Positions 46,064-57,163 of a stretch of 64,000 nucleotides of DNA are shown here, piece by piece. How positions within the stretch are numbered: position 1 is the stretch's first letter; the number at the start of each line of letters is the position of its first letter. Under the pieces are notes generated by a model. It did not search any database, was not told the origin of the DNA, and saw nothing but the letters and a program-made list of their open reading frames with translations. Origin of the DNA: Stromatinia cepivora (Eukaryota; Ascomycota; Leotiomycetes; Helotiales; Sclerotiniaceae); contig RCTD01000008.1 in the NCBI GenBank assembly GCA_014898415.1, positions 558,001 through 622,000 on the forward strand. Direction: 5' to 3'. A program made the translations under genes and the position numbers.

Positions 46064-47402
46064 ATGGCTGGAACACCAATCAAGATACCGGGGAAGTATA
46101 CTCGGGATTCCAGGAAATCTGCCGTCCTAGCGAGAAAGATTCTGGTATGGGTTTTCATATTAAAAGCGAATACTGAATGGATTCTGTTAACCCTAGAGTG
46201 TAGAAACGACCTCGCGGTAGACCCCTCAAACAACAATCCTCAAAGCTCGCATCGCATATGTCGCATTCTTTGGCTTCTACCACTCGAGAATCAAAAGTCC
46301 GCACTATGAAGAATATCAAGTCGAGGCGCAACATGTCACAACTCGAGAAATTGCCAACGGAACTTCTCGAGGCTATATTCTTCTACTGCTTAAACCTCAA
46401 TTTGCCGGCATGCAGTCCAATTATAGGAGGAAAGCTGAGCAGCGAGTCTATATACAGCAAGACTGTTATTGCTGCTTTTAATCCAATCTGGGATAGGTGG
46501 TATGGACAATCGATTTGTCCCAACTCGAATTTAGAAATGGATTATACTGGTAATGACAATCTACAGGTAAGCCTAAACTCTATGACTGAGTTAGGTTTGG
46601 CTGACAATATGTATTTAGTCCGCGATTTTAAAACGTCGTTGGGCAAGGTTACCTGTGCTTCTCCGAAGTCAAGATTTATGGGTTCGAAAATACGCACAAG
46701 AACGTCCGTTCCCACCCAATATTAGACAGTGTATGTGGAACGGGCCTCTTGGAGATGACATTGAATTCGGTATTGAAGAAGTTGACCCAAAGACCGTTTC
46801 GGCAGTTCAGTTACTCGACAATGATTTTGCCAAGCATTGTTGTATCCTCCGACGGACGGAGCAAACGTCAGATTTCAATATGAAAATCATGGATCTTTCG
46901 GGTGCGATAGTGGTTAATTGTACGAACATGGCTACAGGTACAGAGATACCTAATACGCTATTGATGGGCCCATGGGATGAGGAGGCTATCAAGTTCTTAT
47001 ATTGGTTAGTTATGGGAGGAGCACGTATTGGTTGGCTCACGTCGACGAGTGGAGAGGTATTATTCTTAATGAATCACTTGTGTGTTAGGCAGCTGGCTAA
47101 TAAGAACCTAGGCAGCTATAATTGGATATAAGAGAGCTGTTCGAGAGTGCAGGATCGAGGTAATCCACCTCTTATTGCTTGCTGGTGTAGAGGAGAAGCT
47201 TGATGGCGATATCATCCAATATACACTCGAAAATGCGGACGCAAGCCGGTATTTCACCACCATACTGATGTTGATATCCCCGGAGCTTAGTTCGCTCTCC
47301 CCTCTGTTGGACGGGATGCTCCTCTTCAAAAATAGTCATGAACATGAGAACGATTTTGAAAAGCTTAGGCTGATTGAGGAATTCCTCGTCTGGTTCGAAT
47401 AA
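46064..47402 (+). CDS. F-box-like protein with AT-hook-like N-terminus and ankyrin-like tail
   Basis: 390 residues from four exons, 46064-46144, 46204-46566, 46619-47056 and 47112-47402, all joins in frame. Residues 1-27 (MAGTPIKIPGKYTRDSRKSA ...) are followed at the first junction by KRPRGRPLKQQ, with an RGRP core as in AT-hooks that bind the DNA minor groove. Around residue 70 is an F-box-like helix (SQLEKLPTELLEAIFFYCLN). Then come RRWARLPVLLRSQDLWVRKY, a central WDEEAIKFLYWLVMGGARIG, and after the last junction KRAVRECRIEVIHLLLLAGV, an ankyrin-like helix pair, ending in EFLVWFE. If exon 1 is wrong, translation could start at Met 46258 or 46333, and the AT-hook would be lost. I do not know this family by name. 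Confidence 0.75.
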
Positions 47403-47711
47403 AGGTACAGAAGTTTCAGGCACACCCGTGTGATTTTGTATGATTTTACGATGGTATTTTGGTTGTTGTCCATATATTAAGTAAATAGTTAATGCTAGGT
47501 AATACTATTTAATGTACCTCCGTGATGTTTCTCTAAACTACCTACTTCATTGATTTGCCAAGGGGTAGAGTTCACGTGATCATGATTACGTTCGAAATTT
47601 CCAGTCCAAGCTTTTTTGATAGAAATATATTTGCAACAAACGGTCCCAAATATAAGGCTCATGAAGCAGCAAATGATTCGTAGACGATTGTATTAGCTCT
47701 TTTCAGCTGCT
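47403..47711. promoter_or_regulatory. Promoter of the Mrs2-like gene
   Basis: 309 bases. TCACGTGA at 47572-47579 lies 132 bases before the ATG of the magnesium channel gene. Confidence 0.6.
47572..47579. promoter_or_regulatory. TCACGTGA palindrome
   Basis: Third copy of the same palindrome in the window, again just upstream of a nuclear gene for a mitochondrial protein. Confidence 0.55.
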
Positions 47712-49601
47712 ATGCGGTCTCCTCTACATAATCTTGTACCATCAGCATCTTTATTGAGATTTCTGCGGGCACAATCCGAAGGCATTTGTTTCTTCAATTC
47801 TAACCCTCGGCCGGGTTATTTTTTCGACCATGCACCCCATGTCACAGCTTCTGGTATAGGTTATGTCTATCGTTCAAGGCCATGTCGAAGACTCCTTTCA
47901 ACTTCAATACCGCGCAGAGCAAATGTGGAGGCTGGATTCCCGAATCTTGATTCCTTGGGACCGCGATTGGCCACCTCGAATTCGACCTCAAATGTTACCC
48001 AACCCAAACGGACTACAATACCGTGCAAGAAATCTGCGACTCAGAATCGCTCACAGACAAGTCGCGGAATATCTACAGGCACAAGGAAATGGCCATTCAA
48101 GCTTTGGTCTTCGAAGAGGGGCGGAAAACCATTAAAACCTGATGACCTACCAAGTCGCAGTGAGGATGGAAGAGAAATAGATGTGTTTAGTCTTGGACGC
48201 TCGGTATCTGTGAAGGCTGCCAGTGAGCCCCGGTTACGATGTACAGAGTTGGATGAGAATGGGAATGTGGTTCTTGTAAATGGAGAGTTTAAGAAGAGCG
48301 AGCTTATTGCTAAGGTGAGGCAGGATATCTTTCCTCGCAGACAATCTGCGTTTGCCAATACTGATTCGCATATAGTATGGATTGCTTCCTCGAGATCTCC
48401 GAAAAATTGATTCAAGTACGCTTCCGCATATCCTTGTCCGCCCTTCCGCTATTCTCATCAATCTTCTCCACCTTCGAGTCCTTATAAAGTCTAATAGAGT
48501 TTTGATTTTCGACGCTTATGGCTCCACCGATTCCTATACACAATCACTCTTCATGTATGATTTAGAAGGGAAGCTTCGCCAGAAACAAACTTCTCCATCT
48601 GCAGGCGGCCTTCCGTACGAATTTCGTGCCCTCGAAGCCGTCCTAATATCGGTCACATCTGGCTTGGAGAAGGAGTTTGAAACAGTGCGGGAGCCAGTTG
48701 TCAGAGTCTTGAAAGAGTTGGAAGAGGACATCGATCGAGACAAGCTTCGCTACCTTCTCATTTACTCCAAGAAACTTGGTACATTCGAACAAAAGGCAAA
48801 ATTGGTCAGAGATTCGATTGATGAGTTATTGGAGGCAGATGATGATTTGGCTGCTATGTATCTTACTGAGAAGGATCATGATTTAAAGAGAGGAGAAGAT
48901 GATCATACAGAAGTCGAAATGTTGTTGGAATCCTATCATAAACTTTGCGACGAAATTGTTCAAGAGTCTGGGAATTTAGTTTCTAACATTAGGAACACAG
49001 AAGAAATGTATGTTTGCAACCCCCACTTCTGCTCCAGTTTATATGTACTAATCTAGAAAACTACAGAGTAAAAGCCATTCTCGACGCCAACCGCAACTCC
49101 CTTATGCTTCTTGAACTCAAAATTTCCATTGGGACGCTCGGTATGGGTTCTGGCGCATTCATTGCTGCACTCTATGGCATGAATTTGAAGAACCACATTG
49201 AAGAATCCGACCTCGGCTTTCTAGGTGTATCAGGCTGGTGCGGAATTTTCGCAGCAGTCGTATGGTTCTACGGAATCTCCAAACTTAAAAAGGTTCAACG
49301 AGTCAGTATGTGGGGAGAAAGTGGAATGCGGGGTCGCAACTGGAGAGTGGCGGAAGATGAAGCGAAAGCAGTGGAGATGGATAAGGGGAGGAGGGATAGA
49401 GGAAGAAGATTAAAAGAGGAGAGGGGAAGTGCTATGGAAGAGGTTAGGGCAAGGGTGTTGGAGCAGAGAAAATCAATTCATGAGGCTGTCGCCGGTACTC
49501 ATGCGGAAAGAAAGGCTGCGGCTATGGCGTCTAGAATTACGGGGCATGGGCATGGGCATGCACATGTGAAAAGAGGATTGGATCCCGCTACTGATACCTA
49601 G
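47712..49601 (+). CDS. Mitochondrial magnesium channel, Mrs2/Lpe10 (CorA) family
   Basis: 589 residues from three exons, 47712-48314, 48376-49007 and 49067-49601. It carries Mg2+ across the inner mitochondrial membrane. The N-terminal part is Arg/Ser-rich with few acids (RPCRRLLSTSIPRRANVEAG), as in a mitochondrial presequence. The matrix domain includes LRCTELDENGNVVL, KYGLLPRDLRKIDSS, ILVRPSAILINLLHLRVLIK, LPYEFRALEAVLISVTSGLE and EMLLESYHKLCDEIVQE. Two C-terminal membrane helices follow, the first ending in the diagnostic YGMN at 448-451 (ALYGMNLKNHIEESDLG) and the second GIFAAVVWFYGISKLKK. The long Arg/Glu-rich matrix tail ends in a short Gly/His run (GHGHGHAHV). Introns are 60 nt each and in frame. 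Mrs2 versus Lpe10 cannot be told by eye. Confidence 0.94.
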
Positions 49602-51012
49602 AGATAGGGGCTCTCTTGAATGACAGGGCCGGCTGATGGTGAATGATGGATGGCATTATGGATATGTGTGTACGAGTATATGTATAAGAATTAAAGAGTT
49701 GGGCGTTTCCGTCAAAAGTCTTATAAAAACGAGGTGGGAACTTTTGAAAATTACCCGGCGGGCTTAGAGTAGATGGGTGATATATGATGGGACTCTTCTC
49801 TCAGATATGATGATAATGAGATACTTCACTTCTCTTCATGTCATTTTATTTTGTTTGTGTGGCTATGGCGATTTGTGTAAATAAGAGATGTGGATCTTGT
49901 GCAGATCTACCAAGCGTGTTTTTCTAGAATACTTGTAGATAGACCTATATCTATAGCCCCTATTCGTTACTCGCGAGATTGGGGATATATTTCAGGTCTT
50001 ATATCGTGTCTCGTTCGTGTTCATGTATCTGAACGCTATCATTTTATTATAAATATATCTACATCCATATTCATCTTATCCTATCCCACCCTATAAAATC
50101 TCAACCGAAAAAGGGATACTAAATACCTAGTATTCCTCTTGATACCTATTATCAACGATCAAATCGCATCACTTGAATATTGACGTTATACGAAATTATC
50201 CGGGATGGCAAGATTTTCCGGCTTGTATTCTTACTTATTTGACACCTTTCATCCGATTTGTAAAGAGACTCAAACGTCAACAACACCAAAAAACATGCAC
50301 AAATCATCTCCATCTCCTATTTCAGTTCGTCTTGGACCAAGTAAATCAGTCCTCATACCCATCATACAATACCTATTGCCCAACTTTCCTTCTTCTCCTC
50401 CTCTTTTCTTCTTCATGTGCTATCTTCCCCATTTCCTCGATATATTTAGCTCTCGCACTTTTCCTAACACATCAAGACTTTTCAAATTTCCCTCATCTTC
50501 CGAACCCCCTCTAAGCACAAAATCCTGGACTTGCAATTTTTAGAATCTTGATACACATTCTCGAGTGATAGCCAATGTCCTGGAATAGGGTAACCGCAAT
50601 GGATTTCTTGGGAACAAGCGCTTGATTTGAGAATGGAGTTGTGATAAGTTGTGGGCAGATATAGTGGGGTAGAGGTATTGGTAGGATGAAGACTAGAGGG
50701 AACATGGTGGAATGTGGGGTCGGATGCGAAGTTTCTGAAAGAGAAGAGGTGGTAAGAATGATTTGGGGAAGATGATATGGGAAGAGAGGAGTGTGAGGAC
50801 CGGGAGAGATGAGGATGGATAGGGAATGATGGATGTATTCAAGGAGTTGCTGCGGAGCGGTTTGATGTGAAATTTATGTTGTTTGAGGATGGTTGGCATA
50901 CAGCGTTGATATTCTCGAGGAATCAACAAAGTAGATCAGTACTGTATGATTGAGTAATTTACTTCAACATGTTAATGAATGAAGGACTAATATCTACAGA
51001 ATTTTAACTTAC
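49602..51012. other. Intergenic, pyrimidine-rich patch
   Basis: 1.4 kb. 50200-50520 is C/T-rich on the plus strand and its mirror ORFs (50173-50543 and the minus ORFs 50511-50929) merely reflect that. No gene is supported. Confidence 0.5.
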
Positions 51013-51263
51013 TTGAGACGCCCCATGATTTTCAGATGCCATCATTTGTGTTGCGCAGCCATTGTGCATATTGTTGACAATGTTTCCAATAGCCTCATCA
51101 CTGAACCTTCCTCGTCTACCAATGCCCCATTCTCTAGCATCAGTATACGCTTTCAATCCATGTCCATAATGCTTGACGATTTGCACTACATTCATAATAT
51201 GGTTTCATCGAACCAAATCCCAATCAGCACGAAGTTGCCGACAAGTTTCCAAAGTAAAAGTTT
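51013..51263 (-). pseudogene. Coding relic or misread last exon behind the Zn2Cys6 gene
   Basis: Directly after the stop of the zinc-cluster gene, another frame reads SYLLETFTLETCRQLRADWD then LVR, a TGA, and NHIMNVVQIVKHYGHGLKAY and TDAREWGIGRRGRFSDEAIG up to a GTAAGT donor at 51012. It is protein-like and in continuing order, so the zinc-cluster gene may once have extended through it; the two would be separated by a frameshift near 51264 and a CGA-TGA nonsense. I find no normal intron that joins them. It could also be a separate small gene starting at Met 51195. Confidence 0.4.
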
Positions 51264-53905
51264 CTAGAAGATATGATCTGCAGAATTGTGAAATTTGGAC
51301 CCATCGTCTGGTTCTGCAAGAGTACCCCCATTGTCTTCAAACAATCTCTTTAGATAATTTCCCGACTTCTTGATACCTTTGAGTCTCCAATCGAGTTGCC
51401 TAATCGCTAATTGAGCATTTTGATAATCTTCAATACTTGGTGCTCCACCATCCGGAGATGTAAAAGCAAGCTCCGAGGACCAATCTTTAATTAATGGATC
51501 ATGGTTACCGGAACTCACAGTAAACAACCGAACGGCAATGTGTAAATATTGTGCGGAACTTAATTCCTCATTTTTCGATACCCGGTTCTGCCCACTGGAG
51601 GATAATAATATCAAGAATTGTCGAATGACCCCTTGGATGCAAAGGCTATAGAAAGCTGAAAGCCACCAGACTCGACTCCGCATGTTTTCTTTCATGAAAA
51701 CGACTCGAGATAGTTCATCAAGGTACTGCTCAATCTGTAATTCGATATTTCGTACGCAATCGACTTTACATATGGAGAACTCGCATGCTTCGTGCGAGCC
51801 TTCGAAGCCTCCTAACGCCTTGGCGTGCAGAGCTTCGATACAAGTGCGAAGGCATGTGAGCGAGTAAGCAATTAACTGATTCTGCAGATTTATGAGCTTG
51901 GATTTTAATCGATGTGGCTTGTGTCACTTACACTCCCAACACTGGCTTGGTATACAGCTACACTCCCAACACTGGCTTGGTATACATCTACACTGGCTTG
52001 GTATACAGCTGCAGAATTTAGAAGCATTATGAAATCTTCTAGGGCACCATTGTGTAAGGCCATCCAGGGATGAATTGCTTTTTGGGCGTTTTCACATTCG
52101 AGAAGCCCCCAAAGGATAGTCATAATGCAGTAATCCAGCGGTTTCAAAACAGCCGGCGCAGTCTTGTTGAACTTCTCTAGCAAAGACATCCGAGTTCGTT
52201 TTAGACCCCCATAAAGTAACGGTTCATTGGTTTGCAAATTCTGAAGGAATTGGTCGACTTTCGTGGGGCTCGAAGCCCTCATAATACCGGGAAGTAAATC
52301 TTTCTCACGCTGCTCGAAAATTCCCAGGCTGCAATGGTTTGCGTGCAGCCAAGGTGTGTCCATATCTGATATTGCAGATGAGTGTAATGATCCAATGGTT
52401 TTTCTAGGACATAATGATATCGGGGGCATTTTGTTTTTGATATCGCCCCGCTTGCAGCCAATGCTGTGCCATGGCCCACCCTGTTTGCCTTTACATTGAC
52501 TGCAACACGTTTGTGCATCACACTATCAACAGTTAGCTATTTATTCCACATGCCTTGCATGGACACAGGTAAATGGATAGTAGAGCCGTATAAGGTTACA
52601 TTGAACCAACGAAAAGAGGAATTTTCTTTACATTTTTTTTGGCGTTGCGATGCATATCCTTTCCGAAATAGTAATTAAAGCACTATTTCTAGCAAGAATT
52701 TTTGTCCAAATCCTGCTAGAAGTTTTTTGTAATGAAAAGGAGGAAACTTAAAGATTTTACCACCGAGTGACATTTCCCTGGGGTGAATATAAAAGAGTAT
52801 ATCAGTAAACTTACAGGCTTTCGTAAGAATCGACACCTCCAACACGCCCCCAAAGCTTTGACCGCATTTGCCTTAGCACGAGTGGCAGAGTCTAGAGGAC
52901 CCATTCGACGAGGTGAAGATCCATAAGTTGTTGGCATACTCGAAAACCCGGGCGTCGAACTAAAAACCCCTTCTTGATAGCTCGATGGTATGTTGCTGAA
53001 GCTATAATCGCTGCGATTCGAGCTAGATTTGATTACGATGCCGATTCCTTGTGACTTAGACTTATTTGAAGGCACACTATTAATTGATTCTGCGCGACTA
53101 AGAGGTCGAGGTGTTGGTACATCCAATACTGGCGCAGGAGCCAGATACGTGTCTCTCCATGCTGGAATATCGGTTATAGGATTCTGGATCCTGGTAGCGG
53201 CTGAAGTGTTTATTTCCAACTGAGTACTTTTGCATGATTCAAGTGCATTGTCAAAAGTACTGTCGTCGAACTGAGTGTTATCCAGCATATTGGTATCCAG
53301 GTCAAGGTCATGTTGGTCTACAATATTCACTAGATCTTTCCAGTCTGGGAATGTCTCATCGCCAATATGCTCATTCGAAAAGTCGTTTGCGAGATTGTTG
53401 AATGTAGCGTCGTGCAGATTCAGTGGTATGTCTGAGAATAGCTCATCTGACAAACCAATGTTTTGCATAGCTGCCTCAAAACCACTGGAGACTTCATATA
53501 GAGGTGTTGAAAAATCTTGGTATGTAGAGATGTCTACATCCATGTTCGTATCTCCAGTATCAATGTAGTCATGGTAGAACGACCCTTGCATACCAGCCTC
53601 AAAATCATCCAGGTTTGGTAACTCCAAGCTATAAAGTGACGCGTCCCGGGTGATGATAGCTTTGCGAGTTTCATATAAAAACCGAAAATGGAAATTCAAA
53701 CGTTCAGCAAGACATCGAGCCGTCTTGAATTGACAATCTTCTGGTAGATCAATAGATATCTCATCCGCTGAACCTTTTCTGAAGGTAATCAATTGGATAT
53801 AAATGGAAAGATTTGAATTATTATTCATATCTATGACAATTAGCATATGGGAGTGATCACTCTGGTAGATTTACCAATTCCGGAGGTATCTAGGAAGTCA
53901 TCCAT
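51264..53905 (-). CDS. Zn(II)2Cys6 transcription factor with a late zinc cluster
   Basis: 751 residues from four exons, 53905-53875, 53830-52815, 52522-51932 and 51881-51264. The first exon is MDDFLDTSGI. The N-terminal 330 residues are acidic and Ser/Asp-rich (YHDYIDTGDTNMDVDIS), as in an activation region. The zinc cluster is placed late: GACWRC, then RFLRKP at the exon end, and CDAQTCCSQC in the next exon, with Cys340, 343, 350, 356, 359 and 372 fitting C-x2-C-x6-C-x5-C-x2-C-x12-C. The 292-nt intron falls between the second and third cysteine. Exon 3 holds a 10-residue repeat (VYQASV). The C-terminal part is helical (NQLIAYSLTCLRTCIEALHA, YLHIAVRLFTVSS). Regulator of unknown targets. The stop at 51264 may be premature, since protein-like frames continue beyond. 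Confidence 0.8.
51931..52010 (-). repeat. 30-bp tandem repeat within the Zn2Cys6 gene
   Basis: Two full 30-base units (51931-51960, 51961-51990) differing at one base, and a third of 20 bases (51991-52010). They encode VYQASVGSV-type repeats. The exon 3 donor lies inside the first unit. Confidence 0.9.
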
Positions 53906-54679
53906 GATGAAGAGTGATTAAGAGAGGAAACAACTCGCGGAGGCCAATCACGTGAGTGAAACTGCTCTTCATACGATGTGAGACGAAGGATTCTTTCTGA
54001 GATATGTTGAGTCAATAACAATAATGGAACTCGATTGCCGATATTGAAAAGCATCACTGACATGAAAACAGCAATGGTATCTGAGCTTTGAATCCTATGA
54101 CATTAGAAGGCTGTGATGGTTCCTCCCCTCCGGCTGTTTGACCTAGGATTGACCGACCGCCTTAAGCAGGCAGCTTAACAATGGAAAATATATTCTGTAC
54201 AGATAGCAAAATAGACTCTGTGCATCCGTGAGCTTGTATAATCACAAACAGATTGAGCTCTTTCGCAAAGAACATTTTCTTTTCTGCGGATTGTCATCGG
54301 TCGATGCAGATATTCAACCCATGACAGGAAAGCGAAGGCGGTCTTCAGAATTATCCCAATGCGCTAGACCGCAACTGGACGCGGCGAAGCTTTTTAATAG
54401 TAATGATAAATTCACATTATCAAATAGTAATGGCACGATATTGAGTGACGAGAGGTGCGGCCTTAGTACATGTACGGTAGTGGCTTTAGTGATAGCAGCA
54501 CATCTTACGCAGAACCGAAAGTCAGCGATTGAGACCGCTTCCAGATATGTATTCTCGAGAGAGGACCGCCGCCAGTCTACCATTCACAATCCGTGTCATT
54601 ACGAGAGGTAAGATGGCTACAAAAGTAACCCCTCGCGCATACTATCTTTTCATTTGCATTTCTTCTTTACAAACTTCAA
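53906..54679. promoter_or_regulatory. Divergent promoter, Zn2Cys6 gene and acidic hypothetical gene
   Basis: 774 bases. TCACGTGA lies at 53948-53955, 43 bases before the Zn2Cys6 ATG. The ORF pair 54228-54611 (plus) and 54314-54583 (minus) lies here. The plus one is basic at its start (GKRRRSSELSQ) and might be an upstream exon or remnant, but I cannot join it. Confidence 0.45.
53948..53955. promoter_or_regulatory. TCACGTGA palindrome
   Basis: Fourth copy of the palindrome, 43 bases from the start codon of the Zn2Cys6 gene, close enough to lie in the 5' leader. Confidence 0.5.
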
Positions 54680-55613
54680 ATGAAGTTCTCTCAAGCAATG
54701 CAGTTTCCAATCAACATGTTGCAAGCCAACAGACTTCCTTGTACTTGTTGCAAATATGATAAACTCCTACTGCAGTTTCAACAAACGTCTCTGTATTCTG
54801 AATATCCCGAAAGTCGACAGGACACCACTACTGAAGACTCATCAGCACACTTCATGCCTGCCTCACCTATTTGCAAAAGCAGATTTTCTTGCTACAACGA
54901 GTTAGCTCAAGCTCTTGATGTTACTGGTTGCTCTACACAACAACGTTGTAGGTGCGAGAGTGACAATGAAGACATTGGGGAGCATGGTATGAAGCCATAC
55001 CTCACATCGATGTGGTGGCAATACTAATTTCTATGTATCAATAGAGGAAAATGACGTCGAAACAGTCCAAGTACCATCGTTACCATCCCCAGAAACCATT
55101 GAAATGCCGATCAATCTTGATGCCGGACTAAAGTACATGGATTTTGAGCTTTACGATTTCCAGTTCGAGGAATGCGAAAGTTACCACGATGTCTGGCTTG
55201 GCCCATCTACATCAAGTGGCAGTTCAAAGGTTGACGGTCTTGATGACCACAATAACCCTGATGATTACAAGAGCTCTGACACATTTGATACACCAAGAAG
55301 CTCTGAAATGAGCTCGGCTCAAGGGAGTTTCTGCTTGCCTCCTCCAAACTCTCTCACTAGCTCTTGGAACATGAGCGATGAATCCATGATTTCGCTTCCC
55401 ACAATCTATCCAGGCGACTATTTCGAAGCTTTAGATCCTAATGAATTATCTGGTGCTGGTGACTGGGTGTGTGGAACGATGAGCAAGCTGAATGACCTCG
55501 ACGGGGAATTAGAGCATTGTCGAAATAAGGTCGAAAGTACCGCCCCTCAACCAAGTCGGGAAATTGGTCAAGCTTTGGATACTTTCGCAATCAGTTTTTA
55601 TGGTGTGCAATGA
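54680..55613 (+). CDS. Acidic hypothetical protein with N-terminal cysteines
   Basis: 291 residues from two exons, 54680-54986 and 55045-55613, with a 58-nt intron (GTATGA ... CAATAG) and an in-frame join giving GEENDVETVQVP-type sequence. I recognise no family. The N-terminus MKFSQAMQFPINMLQANRLP is followed by CTCC, then SRFSCYNELAQALDVTGCS and CRCESDNEDIG. The C-terminal two thirds are Asp/Ser/Pro-rich and acidic (YMDFELYDFQFEECESYHDV), with aromatic residues in acid context, like a transcriptional activation region. It is divergent from the Zn2Cys6 gene, so a linked regulatory role is possible, but unproven. The start could lie further upstream. Confidence 0.6.
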
Positions 55614-56210
55614 CGGAGGTAATGCAGACACTTTCTTTCAAGGATAAAGTTGCTTGCAGATTTTTCAGTCGGTTTTTATCCGCCATGGGTCGAGATCACG
55701 CGTCTAACCAACAGATTAACATTCACTTCAAAAAGATTTTCCCAATTGCTTACCCACTTCCTTTCCTGTCCCATTCTTCAGTGAAGGTAATACTCCAACA
55801 TTATCCTGTCCAGTGGCTCTCTTCAAGACGCAAAATTCCAACAAGTGCATGCCTGTGACGTTTCGAATGAAAAGAATTTCAATATTCGACGGTGCTATTA
55901 CTAATGGGACCCTACTCATGCATGATTCCCCAAGAACTCTCTTATGGTAAGATATGCAAGCAAATATACTTTGCAAATTACATGATTTATCACCTATGGT
56001 CTATCCCCGATTTCAAAAACTCCATAAGAGCGTGTCATGATACTTGTGATTATTAATGATAGTTGACTTCACTCAAGATATAAATACCTGAACAGGAACA
56101 TGATGATGAACAATTTATTAATCAATTCACACCAGCTTCTTCATTTACAACCCCCTTAAATATATACCCAACATCTTCAAATTTCCCTCTTAAGAAAAAC
56201 ATCCGATAAA
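55614..56210. other. Intergenic, nothing recognised
   Basis: 597 bases. The ORF 55610-55858 overlaps the preceding stop and has no recognisable content. Confidence 0.45.
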
Positions 56211-57163
56211 ATGCTCGCTCTCACAGCAACCACCGGCAACATTGGCAGCGTAGTCCTCAAAGGCATCCTCGACCTCAAAGTCATTCCCCCCACCGAACTC
56301 ATCATCTGCACCTCCTCCGACCCCTCGCACTCCAAATTCGACATCTACAAATCCCAAGGTATCCAAGTGCGAAGATCAGACTACAGTGATCCATCCAGTA
56401 TGCTCAGCGCCTTTGCCGGTGCCTCCAAACTCTTCCTAATTTCCACCCCTCAAAATGATCTCGATTCCAGCGATGCACCTTACGGAAAAGGACGCGAGGG
56501 CCGTCATTTTGAGGCTATTAATGCGGCGAGGAAGGCAGGTGTTAAGCATATCATTTATGCTAGTTTGGCATTTGGATTAGAGAGTAAACCGGGGGTGATG
56601 CGTGCTCATCAAAGAACTGAAGCATATCTTTAGGGATTAACCGATATCAAATGGACGATTATCAGGGAGGGATTGTATCAGGAAAGTTGGCCATTATATG
56701 CCGGATTCTTCAACACGGCATCTGATTCCAGAGATGAGGTTGTAGTTGCCGGGGATGATGGAATGAGCATGGTTTCTCTTCCCGATTTGGGAATTGCGAC
56801 GGCGATTGTACTTGCTGATAAGAGTGGGAAATATGATGGAAAATTCTTCTTCCTTTCTCTCAAGAAAACGATGACGATGGCGGAGGTTTTGGTTATGGTG
56901 TCCAAGGTTCAGGGGAGAGATATCAAATTGAAGATTGTTTCCGACGAGGAATATGCCGTTATTATGTGGAAAATGGTCTCGAAAAGGATATGTTGGAGTG
57001 GTGGGTAGGTAGTTATACGGCGTTGGAGGGGGGGGGGGGTGTGATTAATGATGGGACTTGTGAGGAGCTTTTGGAGAGTGTGGGGGTTAAGCCTAAGGAA
57101 ATGGAAGGGACCGTTCGGGGGATGCTGCAGGGAGGTTTGAGGGGTTATGATAAGTTGATTTAG
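56211..57163 (+). pseudogene. NmrA-like / NAD(P)-binding reductase with two lesions
   Basis: Starts MLALTATTGNIGSVVLKGIL, where TGxTGxxG is the atypical Rossmann P-loop of NmrA/isoflavone-reductase-like SDRs (GATT variant TATTGNIG). Then YSDPSSMLSAFAGASKLFLI and AINAARKAGVKHIIYASLAF follow, all family-typical. TAG at 56631-56633 interrupts the frame, which continues at once as GLTDIKWTIIREGLYQESWP, then DLGIATAIVLADKSGKYDGK. Near 56955-56965 the frame slips by one base, and the tail YYVENGLEKDMLEWWVGSYT carries on in another frame through a poly-G tract to TAG at 57161-57163. Apart from these two lesions it is complete (about 315 residues). The promoter side looks normal (CT-rich, ACATCCGATAAAATG). 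Recent pseudogene, or sequencing errors. Confidence 0.85.
57028..57039 (+). repeat. Poly-G tract in the NmrA-like pseudogene
   Basis: Twelve G in a row encoding Gly codons (LEGGGG). Prone to slippage and to base-calling error. Confidence 0.75.

Noticed and set aside
50173..50929. Pro/Ser/Leu-rich ORFs on both strands
   Set aside because: Composition comes from a pyrimidine-rich patch; no motifs, no introns, no family.
54228..54611. 127-codon plus ORF as exon of the acidic protein gene
   Set aside because: No splice donor joins it in frame to 54680, and an equally long antisense ORF exists.
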